Shown here piece by piece: positions 20,186-27,510 of a DNA stretch of 64,000 bases. The position numbers were made by a program, and so were the translations under genes. A model generated the notes under the pieces. That model was not told where the DNA came from. It saw only the letters and a list, made by a program, of their open reading frames with translations, and searched no databases. The first letter of the stretch is position 1; every line of letters begins with the position of its first letter. The stretch comes from Cupriavidus necator (GTDB lineage Bacteria; Pseudomonadota; Gammaproteobacteria; Burkholderiales; Burkholderiaceae). Location of the stretch: contig CP074390.1 of NCBI GenBank assembly GCA_022041995.1, positions 248,001 to 312,000 of the forward strand, given 5' to 3'.

Positions 20186-21925
20186 ATGCGTAGTTCATCG
20201 ACCTCGCGGCCTGCCGCGCTGTCTGTTGGAGCCACCACCGCCAGTGCGGTCGCACTGGCCAGCCTGTTTATCCTGCTGGTCTGGTTCGGCACCCTCGACA
20301 TGCGCCACCTGCTGCGCTCCGATGAAGGCCGCTACGCCGAGATTGCCCGCGAGATGTTCGCCACCGGCGACTGGGTGACGATCCGCTACCACGAACTCAA
20401 GTATTTCGAGAAACCACCCTTCCACCTGTGGGTGACCACGCTGGCCTACACGCTGTTTGGCGTGGGCGACTGGCAGGCGCGGCTGTGCGTGGCACTGTCC
20501 GGCATCCTGGGGCTGGGCGTGTCGATGCTGGCCGCGGCACGCTGGTACGGCCGCCGCGTGGCGGTGCTGACGGGGCTGGTGCTGGTTTCCGCGCCGATGT
20601 GGAATATCGCCGGGCACTTCAACTCGCTGGACATGACGCTGGCCGGCGCCATGGCGTGCGTGCTGGCCTTCATGCTGCTGGCGCAGCACCCGGATGCCAC
20701 CCGCGCCGAACGCCGCAACTGGATGCTCGCCTGCTGGGCGGCAATGGGCGTGGCGGTGCTGGTCAAGGGGCTGGTGGGGCTGGCGCTGCCGGGGCTGGTG
20801 CTGGTGGTCTACACGCTGGTGACGCGCGACTTCGGCCTGTGGCGCCGCCTGCATCTGCCGGGCGGCATTGTCGCGATGCTGGTGGTGACGGTGCCGTGGT
20901 TCTGGCTGGTGTCGGAGCGCAATCCGGAATTCCTGCGTTTCTTCTTTATCCACGAGCACTGGCAACGCTATACCTCAAACGTGCACCAGCGCGAAGGCGC
21001 GATCTGGTACTTCGTGCCGCTGCTGCTGGCCGGTTTCCTGCCCTGGCTGGGCCTGGCTCGGCAAATGTGGAAGGCCGTGCGCGAGCGCGCCGGGGTCGCG
21101 CGCGGCACCTCGCCGCGGCCATTCCAGCCCGCCCTGCTGGCAGCGCTGTGGGCCGTGGCGATCTTTGTCTTCTTCAGCCTGTCCGGCTCCAAGCTGCCCG
21201 GCTATATCGTGCCGATCTTCCCGGCGCTGGCGCTGCTGGCCGGCGTGGCACTGGACACGGTGACGGAACGCACCTGGCGCTGGCAGGTCAATGCCATGAT
21301 CGCGCTGGGCGTGGTCGGGCTGCTGGCGTGCCCGTTCGTCGGCATGATGGACAAGCCCGGCACGCCCAATGTGGTCTATCGCGAATTCGCCATGTGGACC
21401 GGCATCGCCTTCGCGCTGATGCTGGCCGGCGCACTGCTGGCGCGCAGGCTGCTGCGTACGCGCGGGGTGTTTCCCAGCGTGGTGGTCTACGCGCTGGCGA
21501 TGTTTATCAGCTGCACGGTGGCGCTGCGCGGTCACGAAGCCATGGGCCGGCCCAGCTCCGGCGTGGACCTGGTGCCCGCCATCAATGCCGTGCTGACGCC
21601 GGACATGCCGCTGTACAGCGTGGGCATGCTGGACCACACGCTGCCGTTCTACCTGCGCCGCACCACCATCATGGTGGAACATCCGGACGAGCTGGAATTC
21701 GGCGTCGGCCAGGAACCGCAGAAGTGGATCCCGACCATCGATGGCTTTATCGCCCGCTGGCAGGACGGCAGGCGCGCGGTAGCAATCATGTCGCCCGCGA
21801 CCTACGACGCACTGGCTGCGCGCGGCGTGCCGCTGCACCGGATCGCCGGTGACCGCCGCCGTGTGGCGGTCGCCAATTTCGCGCTGCCGGGCAATGGCCC
21901 GCAGGCGCAATCCCCAGGACAGTAA
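20186..21925 (+). CDS. arnT: undecaprenyl phosphate-aminoarabinose:lipid A transferase ArnT
   Basis: A 579-residue GT-C fold inner-membrane enzyme (GT83). It moves 4-amino-4-deoxy-L-arabinose from undecaprenyl phosphate to lipid A at the periplasmic face, lowering negative charge and polymyxin binding. The first periplasmic loop holds RSDEGRYAEIAREM (D46/E47) and the KYFEKPPFHLW motif, both family hallmarks, followed by about a dozen hydrophobic helices and a soluble C-terminal domain. The crystallised ArnT is from Cupriavidus metallidurans, which fits the suspected genus. AGGAGA precedes the ATG. It is the first gene of the arn cluster, whereas it is fifth in E. coli. Confidence 0.95.
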   Translation: MRSSSTSRPAALSVGATTASAVALASLFILLVWFGTLDMRHLLRSDEGRYAEIAREMFATGDWVTIRYHELKYFEKPPFHLWVTTLAYTLFGVGDWQARLCVALSGILGLGVSMLAAARWYGRRVAVLTGLVLVSAPMWNIAGHFNSLDMTLAGAMACVLAFMLLAQHPDATRAERRNWMLACWAAMGVAVLVKGLVGLALPGLVLVVYTLVTRDFGLWRRLHLPGGIVAMLVVTVPWFWLVSERNPEFLRFFFIHEHWQRYTSNVHQREGAIWYFVPLLLAGFLPWLGLARQMWKAVRERAGVARGTSPRPFQPALLAALWAVAIFVFFSLSGSKLPGYIVPIFPALALLAGVALDTVTERTWRWQVNAMIALGVVGLLACPFVGMMDKPGTPNVVYREFAMWTGIAFALMLAGALLARRLLRTRGVFPSVVVYALAMFISCTVALRGHEAMGRPSSGVDLVPAINAVLTPDMPLYSVGMLDHTLPFYLRRTTIMVEHPDELEFGVGQEPQKWIPTIDGFIARWQDGRRAVAIMSPATYDALAARGVPLHRIAGDRRRVAVANFALPGNGPQAQSPGQ

Positions 21926-21952
21926 CCTGCAACTCCCGCACTGCGCAGCGCC

Positions 21953-22324
21953 ATGACGTTTTCCACCTTCGCTTTCATCCTGACCGGCGTGCTGCTCAAT
22001 GCGGCTGCGCAACTGTTGCTCAAGGCCGGCGTCAATGCCATCGGCGCCATCACGCTGGACCGCGGCACGCTGCTGGTGACGGCGCTGCGCGTGCTGACCC
22101 AATGGCCGGTGCTGGCCGGACTGACGCTGTACGTGGTCAGCGTGGGGGTATGGATCGTGGGGCTGTCGCGCGTGGATGTGTCGATCGCCTACCCGATGCT
22201 GTCGCTCGGCTACGTAGTCAATGCGCTGGCCGCCTGGTGGCTGTTCGGCGAGATGATCGGCCCCTTGCGCGTGGCCGGCATCCTGCTGATACTGGCGGGC
22301 GTCTTCCTGATCGCCCGCTCATGA
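21953..22324 (+). CDS. arnE: ArnE-like SMR flippase subunit
   Basis: 123 residues, four transmembrane helices, EamA/SMR fold. It starts FAFILTGVLLNAAAQLLLKAG and ends with a helix at GILLILAGVFLIARS. ArnE/ArnF move undecaprenyl phosphate-aminoarabinose to the periplasmic face. Enterobacteria have an ArnE-ArnF pair; only one subunit gene is present here, so it either forms a homodimer or the partner lies elsewhere. It sits 27 bases after arnT and 55 before arnB. Confidence 0.88.
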   Translation: MTFSTFAFILTGVLLNAAAQLLLKAGVNAIGAITLDRGTLLVTALRVLTQWPVLAGLTLYVVSVGVWIVGLSRVDVSIAYPMLSLGYVVNALAAWWLFGEMIGPLRVAGILLILAGVFLIARS

Positions 22325-22379
22325 CGCGCCTGCGCGCGCGCCGCCAGGTCCGACACCAACCGTTCTTCTTCGCCCTGCC

Positions 22380-23552
22380 ATGACCGCATCTGCCCCTGAA
22401 TTCCTGCCTTTTGTCCGGCCTGACATCGACGCCGCCGCCATTGCCGAAGTCGGCAAGGTGCTGGCCTCGGGCTGGATCACCTCCGGCCCGAAGATGCAGG
22501 CCTTCGAGGCCGCGCTGTCAGACCTGTTCGGCGGACGCCCGGTGCGCACCTTCGCCAATGGCTCGGCAACCATGGAGATCGCGCTGCGCATTGCCGATAT
22601 CGGGCCCGGCGATGAGGTCATCACCACGCCGGTCACATGGGTCGCCACCGCCAACGTGGTGCTGGCAGTGGGCGCGCGGCCGGTGTTCGTCGACATCGAC
22701 CCGCGCACGCGCAATCTCGACCTGAATGCCGTCGAGGCCGCGATCACGCCGCGCACACGCGCCATCATGCCGGTGTACCTGTCGGGCCTGCCGGTGGACA
22801 TGGACCGCCTGTACGCCATTGCCAGCAAGCACGGGCTGCGCGTGATCGAGGATGCCGCGCAGGCAATCGACTCGCGCTGGCGCGGCCAGCGCATCGGCGC
22901 CATTGGCGACCTGGTCAGCTTCAGCTTCCAGGCCAACAAGAACATCACCACCATCGAAGGCGGCTGCCTGGTGATGAACACGCCCGAGGAAGCCGTGCGC
23001 GCAGAGCGCCTGCGGCTGCAGGGCGTGATCCGCACCGGCATGGATGGCATGGATGTCGAAGAGCCCGGCGGCAAGTTCAACCTGACCGACGTCAACGCCG
23101 CGGTCGGCCTGGCGCAGCTGGGCAAGCTCGACGCCATCACCGCGCGCCGCGCCGAACTGGCCGAGACGTATTTCCGCTGTGCCGCCGACAGCGGCCTGGA
23201 AGCGCTGGGCATCGAGCTGCCGCAAGCGCTGGATGCACACGATGCCACCACCAACTGGCACATGTTCCAGGTGGTGCTGCCGACCGACCGCCTGCAAGGC
23301 GGCCCGCCCCAGGCGCGCCAGCAGGTCATGGAGGCCATGCGCGAGCGCGGCATCGGCACCGGCGTGCACTACCCGCCCATTCATCTTTTCACCTACTACC
23401 GCTCGCTCGGCTGGCGCGAAGGCATGCTGCCGCATGCCGAACGCATCGGGCGCGGCATCGTCACGCTGCCGCTGTTCCCCGCGATGCAAGCCACCGATGT
23501 AGAGCGGGTCTGCGCAATCCTCAGCGAAACATGCAAACGTCTCTCCAAATGA
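22380..23552 (+). CDS. arnB: UDP-4-amino-4-deoxy-L-arabinose aminotransferase ArnB
   Basis: A 390-residue PLP-dependent DegT/DnrJ/EryC1 enzyme. It converts UDP-4-keto-arabinose (UDP-L-Ara4O) to UDP-L-Ara4N using glutamate. The Schiff-base lysine is K187 in SFQANKNITTIEGG, with VIEDAAQAID upstream holding the PLP-ring Asp. The C-terminal half has the GTGVHYPPIHLFTYYR motif characteristic of ArnB. Its stop overlaps the arnC ATG (ATGA at 23549-23552). Confidence 0.94.
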   Translation: MTASAPEFLPFVRPDIDAAAIAEVGKVLASGWITSGPKMQAFEAALSDLFGGRPVRTFANGSATMEIALRIADIGPGDEVITTPVTWVATANVVLAVGARPVFVDIDPRTRNLDLNAVEAAITPRTRAIMPVYLSGLPVDMDRLYAIASKHGLRVIEDAAQAIDSRWRGQRIGAIGDLVSFSFQANKNITTIEGGCLVMNTPEEAVRAERLRLQGVIRTGMDGMDVEEPGGKFNLTDVNAAVGLAQLGKLDAITARRAELAETYFRCAADSGLEALGIELPQALDAHDATTNWHMFQVVLPTDRLQGGPPQARQQVMEAMRERGIGTGVHYPPIHLFTYYRSLGWREGMLPHAERIGRGIVTLPLFPAMQATDVERVCAILSETCKRLSK

Positions 23553-24523
23553 GCCCGGTCGAAGTCTCGGTCGTCATTCCGGTCTACAACGAAGAAGACG
23601 GGCTGCAAGCCCTGTTCGACCGCCTCTATCCGGCGCTGGATGGCCTTGGCGACTCGTACGAGATCCTCTTCATCAACGACGGCAGCGTCGACCGCTCGGC
23701 GCAGATGCTGGCGGCCCAGTTCCACAAGCGCCCGGATGTGACCCGGGTGGTGCTGTTCGCCGGCAACTTCGGCCAGCATATGGCGATCCTGGCGGGCTTC
23801 GAGCACACCCGCGGCAAGATCGTGATCACGCTGGATGCCGACCTGCAGAACCCGCCGGAAGAAATCCCGCGCCTGGTCGAAGCCATGCGCGCCGGCCACG
23901 ACTACGTGGGCACCATCCGCCGCCAGCGCAACGACACCGCGTTCCGCCGCTATGCCTCGCGCGCGATGAACCGGCTGCGCGAGCGCATCACCAAGATCCG
24001 CATGACGGACCAGGGCTGCATGCTGCGCGCCTATGACCGCAATGTGATCGACACGATCAATGCCTGCCGCGAGGTCAACACCTTCATCCCCGCGCTGGCA
24101 TACACCTTTGCTTCCAATCCGGTCGAGATCGAAGTCGGTCACGAACAGCGCCACGCGGGCGAATCCAAGTATTCGCTGTACCAGCTGATCCGCCTGAACT
24201 TCGACCTGGTGACCGGCTTCTCGATCGTGCCACTGCAGTGGTTCTCGGCGATCGGCACGATCCTGTCGCTGTGTTCGGGCGTCCTGGTGGTGGTACTGCT
24301 GGTACGGCGCTTCCTGTTCGGTTCGGAAGTCCAGGGTGTGTTCACCCTGTTCGCCATGAACTTCTTCCTGATCGGCATCCTGCTGTTCGGCCTGGGCCTG
24401 CTGGGCGAGTATGTCGGCCGCATCTACCAGGAAGTGCGCGACCGCCCGCGCTACCGCATCAAGGCAGTGCTGGAGGCGGACCCGCAGCGTGTCAAGCCGG
24501 CCGCCGCAGGCGCGGAGCAATGA
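23549..24523 (+). CDS. arnC: undecaprenyl-phosphate Ara4FN transferase ArnC
   Basis: About 324 residues, GT2 family. It transfers 4-deoxy-4-formamido-arabinose from UDP to undecaprenyl phosphate on the cytoplasmic side. Visible features are VVIPVYNEEDGL at the N-terminus, LDADLQNPPEEI (DxD-type motif), a QGCMLR segment, and two C-terminal helices. I chose the ATG overlapping the arnB stop; an in-frame ATG 18 bases earlier (23531) is also possible. Its own stop overlaps the next ATG. Confidence 0.93.
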   Translation: MSPVEVSVVIPVYNEEDGLQALFDRLYPALDGLGDSYEILFINDGSVDRSAQMLAAQFHKRPDVTRVVLFAGNFGQHMAILAGFEHTRGKIVITLDADLQNPPEEIPRLVEAMRAGHDYVGTIRRQRNDTAFRRYASRAMNRLRERITKIRMTDQGCMLRAYDRNVIDTINACREVNTFIPALAYTFASNPVEIEVGHEQRHAGESKYSLYQLIRLNFDLVTGFSIVPLQWFSAIGTILSLCSGVLVVVLLVRRFLFGSEVQGVFTLFAMNFFLIGILLFGLGLLGEYVGRIYQEVRDRPRYRIKAVLEADPQRVKPAAAGAEQ

Positions 24524-25464
24524 TGCGCGCCGTCGTCTTTGGCTACCACAATGTCGGCGACCGCTGCCTGCGCGTGCTGCATGCGCGCGGCGTGGAGGTG
24601 GCGCTGGTGATCACGCACCGCGACCGCCCCGACGAAAACATCTGGTTCCGCCGCGTGGCCGACACCGCCGCCGAGCTGGGCATCCCCTTCGTCTATGGCG
24701 AGGACCCTGCCGATGCCGCGATCGCCCAGGCTGTGCGCGACGCGCGCCCGGACGTCATCTTCTCGTTCTACTACCGCGCCATGATCCCGGCGGGCGTGCT
24801 CGCGCTGGCCCCCGGCGGCGCCTTCAACATGCACGGCTCGCTGCTGCCCAAGTACCGCGGCCGCGTGCCGGTGAACTGGGCGGTGCTGCGCGGCGAGTCC
24901 GAGACCGGCGCCACGCTGCATGCCATGGAAGCCAGGCCTGACGCGGGTTATATCGTCGACCAGACCGCAGTGCCGATCCTGCCGGACGACACTGCCGGCG
25001 AAGTCTTCGAGAAAGTCACCGTTGCCGCCGAGCAGACGCTGTGGCGCGCCCTGCCCGCGATGATCGCCGGGCAGACGCCGCAACACCCCAACCGGCTGGC
25101 CGAGGGCAGCTACTTCTCCGGGCGCAGGCCGGAAGACGGCCGCATCGACTGGAGCCGCCCGGCCGCCGAGGTCTACAACCTCGTGCGCGCCGTCGCGCCG
25201 CCCTATCCCGGGGCGTTCACCGAACTCGCCGGGCACCGCTTCATTCTGGCGCAGGCGCGCCGGCCGCTGGCGGACCTTGCGCTGGCGCTGCCCGCCGGCA
25301 CGGCGCCTGGCCTGCATGTGCACGACGGCCAGATCATCGGCCTGTGCGGCGACGGCGGCCTGGTCATGGTCACCCGATTACTGGCACAGGATGGCTCGGC
25401 ACTCACGCCGCAAGCCTTCGCCAAACTTATCCATACCGAACAATCCAACGAGGAAAACCGATGA
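24520..25464 (+). CDS. arnA: UDP-Ara4N formyltransferase (ArnA N-terminal half as a separate protein)
   Basis: 314 residues equal to the N-terminal domain of bifunctional ArnA. It formylates UDP-Ara4N using 10-formyltetrahydrofolate. The formyltransferase signature NMHGSLLPKYRGRVPVNW holds the catalytic Asn and His; the Asp lies in ARPDAGYIVD. The C-terminal OB-like domain is present. In enterobacteria this is fused to the decarboxylase; here the two are separate genes with an ATGA overlap, so co-translation probably keeps them together. Confidence 0.93.
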   Translation: MMRAVVFGYHNVGDRCLRVLHARGVEVALVITHRDRPDENIWFRRVADTAAELGIPFVYGEDPADAAIAQAVRDARPDVIFSFYYRAMIPAGVLALAPGGAFNMHGSLLPKYRGRVPVNWAVLRGESETGATLHAMEARPDAGYIVDQTAVPILPDDTAGEVFEKVTVAAEQTLWRALPAMIAGQTPQHPNRLAEGSYFSGRRPEDGRIDWSRPAAEVYNLVRAVAPPYPGAFTELAGHRFILAQARRPLADLALALPAGTAPGLHVHDGQIIGLCGDGGLVMVTRLLAQDGSALTPQAFAKLIHTEQSNEENR

Positions 25465-26513
25465 AAAAGGTCCTGATTCTTGGCGTCAACGGCTTCATCG
25501 GCCACCACCTGACGCGCCGCATCCTGGAAACCACGCCGTGGGAGGTCTACGGCATGGACATGTCGTCGGACCGCCTCGGCGATCTCGTCGACCATCCGCG
25601 CATGCACTTCTTCGAGGGTGACATCACCATCAACAAGGAGTGGATCGAGTACAACATCCGCAAGTGCGACGTGGTGCTGCCGCTGGTGGCCATCGCCACC
25701 CCGGCGACCTACGTGCGCCAGCCGCTGCGCGTGTTCGAGCTGGACTTCGAGGCCAACCTGCCGATCGTGCGCGCCGCGGTCAAGTACGGCAAGCACCTGG
25801 TGTTCCCGTCGACCTCCGAGGTCTACGGCATGTGCAGCGATGATGAGTTCGACCCCGAGGCCTCGCCGCTGGTCTACGGCCCGATCAACAAGCCGCGCTG
25901 GATCTATGCCTGCTCCAAGCAGCTGATGGACCGTGTGATCCACGCCTACGGCATGGAGCAAGGCCTGAACTACACCCTGTTCCGTCCGTTCAACTGGATC
26001 GGCGCCGGGCTGGACTCGATCTTCGAATCAAAGGAAGGCTCGTCGCGCGTGGTGACACAGTTCCTCGGCCATATCGTGCGCGGCGAGCCGATCAAGCTGG
26101 TCGACGGCGGCGCGCAGAAGCGCGCCTTTGCCGATATCTCGGACGGCATCAGCGCGCTGATGCGCATCATCGAGAACCCCAACGGCATCGCCAGCGGCAA
26201 GATCTTCAATATTGGCAACCCGGCCAATATCCACTCGGTGCGCGAGCTGGCCGAGATGATGCTGAAGATGGCCGCCGACTACCCGGAATACGCCGACGAG
26301 GCGCGCAAGACGCAGATCATCGAGACCTCATCGGGCGACTTCTACGGCAAGGGCTATCAGGACGTCCAGCACCGCGTGCCCAAGATCGACAACACCATTG
26401 AAGAGCTGGGCTGGAAGCCCGAGATCAGCATGGAAGCGGCGCTGCGCCGCATCTTCGAGGCGTACCGCGGCAAGGTGGTCGAGGCCCGCACGCTGGTCGA
26501 TTCCGCCAACTGA
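25461..26513 (+). CDS. arnA: UDP-glucuronate oxidative decarboxylase (ArnA C-terminal half as a separate protein)
   Basis: A 350-residue extended SDR protein equal to the C-terminal domain of ArnA. It oxidises and decarboxylates UDP-glucuronic acid to UDP-4-keto-arabinose with NAD. The Rossmann motif is GVNGFIGHH, the catalytic Ser/Thr lie in FPSTSEVYG and the Tyr/Lys in IYACSKQ. RPFNWIGAG and the ArnA-type Arg/Glu regions are present. It overlaps the formyltransferase stop (ATGA) and lies 13 bases before arnD. Confidence 0.94.
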   Translation: MKKVLILGVNGFIGHHLTRRILETTPWEVYGMDMSSDRLGDLVDHPRMHFFEGDITINKEWIEYNIRKCDVVLPLVAIATPATYVRQPLRVFELDFEANLPIVRAAVKYGKHLVFPSTSEVYGMCSDDEFDPEASPLVYGPINKPRWIYACSKQLMDRVIHAYGMEQGLNYTLFRPFNWIGAGLDSIFESKEGSSRVVTQFLGHIVRGEPIKLVDGGAQKRAFADISDGISALMRIIENPNGIASGKIFNIGNPANIHSVRELAEMMLKMAADYPEYADEARKTQIIETSSGDFYGKGYQDVQHRVPKIDNTIEELGWKPEISMEAALRRIFEAYRGKVVEARTLVDSAN

Positions 26514-26526
26514 GCGCGCACCGCAG

Positions 26527-27423
26527 ATGGCACGCATTGCCCTGAAGGTCGACGTCGACACGCTGCGCGGCACGCGCGAAGGCGTGCCGAAGCTGCTGTC
26601 GATGCTGGCGGCTGCGCAGGCGCAGGCAACCTTCCTGTTCAGCCTCGGCCCCGACCATACCGGCTGGGCGCTGCGGCGCGTATTCCGGCCCGGCTTCCTG
26701 AAGAAGGTGTCGCGCACCTCGGTGGTGTCCAACTACGGCTTGCGCACGCTGATGTACGGCGTGCTGTTGCCGGGGCCGGACATCGGCCGCAAGGGCGCCG
26801 CCGAGATGCGCGCGGCGCGCGCGGCCGGCCATGAGTGCGGCATCCACACCTGGGACCACGTCTACTGGCAGGACAACGTGCGCGAGCGCGATGCCGCCTG
26901 GACGCGCCGGCAGATGCAGCAGGCGTTCGCGCGCTACCGCGAGGTCTTCGGCGAAGCGCCGGCCACGCACGGCGCGGCCGGCTGGCAGATGAACGAAGCA
27001 GCCTTCCGCCAGATCGACGAATGGGGCATGGCCTATGCGTCCGACGGACGCGGCAGCGCGCCCTATATCCCGACCATCGACGGCGTGCCCTGCCGGCACG
27101 TGCAGATGCCGACCACGCTGCCGACGCTGGATGAACTGATCGGCACCGACGACCTGACCGAAGATAACGTCCACACCGCGCTGCTGAAGCTGACCGCAGG
27201 CACGCGCGACCATGTCTTCACGCTGCATACCGAGCTGGAAGGCGGCAAGCTGGCGCCGGTGTTCGAGCGGCTGCTGGCGGGATGGCGTGCGCAGGGGCAC
27301 GAGCTGGTGTCGATGGCGACGTGGTATCGCGGGCTGGACCGGCAGGGACTGCCGGAGTTGCCGGTGACGTGGGGAGAGATCCCGGGACGCAGTGGTGAGT
27401 TGATCGTGCAGCCGCAGGGCTGA
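26527..27423 (+). CDS. arnD: 4-deoxy-4-formamido-arabinose-phosphoundecaprenol deformylase ArnD
   Basis: A 298-residue NodB/polysaccharide deacetylase-fold protein. It removes the formyl group from undecaprenyl-P-Ara4FN before flipping. The metal site is seen in ALKVDVDTLRGT (Asp) and CGIHTWDHV (His..His), with HGAAGWQ later and FTLHTELEGG near the end. It is the last gene of the arn cluster; a hairpin follows 40 bases downstream. Confidence 0.94.
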   Translation: MARIALKVDVDTLRGTREGVPKLLSMLAAAQAQATFLFSLGPDHTGWALRRVFRPGFLKKVSRTSVVSNYGLRTLMYGVLLPGPDIGRKGAAEMRAARAAGHECGIHTWDHVYWQDNVRERDAAWTRRQMQQAFARYREVFGEAPATHGAAGWQMNEAAFRQIDEWGMAYASDGRGSAPYIPTIDGVPCRHVQMPTTLPTLDELIGTDDLTEDNVHTALLKLTAGTRDHVFTLHTELEGGKLAPVFERLLAGWRAQGHELVSMATWYRGLDRQGLPELPVTWGEIPGRSGELIVQPQG

Positions 27424-27462
27424 CAGCTAGTTCCGGCCGCTGAATTTTCCAGTTGCCGAATG

Positions 27463-27498
27463 GTTGCCCCCTCTCCCGCAAGCGGGAGAGGAAGCAAC
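27463..27498. repeat. inverted repeat between convergent arnD and cadA
   Basis: GTTGC and GCAAC bracket an inner perfect 9-bp stem CTCTCCCGC-AA-GCGGGAGAG. There is no T-run on either side, so it is better seen as a REP-like element or a rho-independent-like structure of weak type. Similar short GC palindromes with an AA loop are common between convergent genes in Burkholderiaceae. It may stabilise 3' ends of both transcripts. Confidence 0.6.
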
Positions 27499-27510
27499 CC
27501 GCGCGCGGAG

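Noticed and set aside
20428..21852. 474-codon frame inside arnT on the same strand
   Set aside because: Out-of-frame Ala/Gly/Arg-rich shadow; arnT is complete in its own frame.
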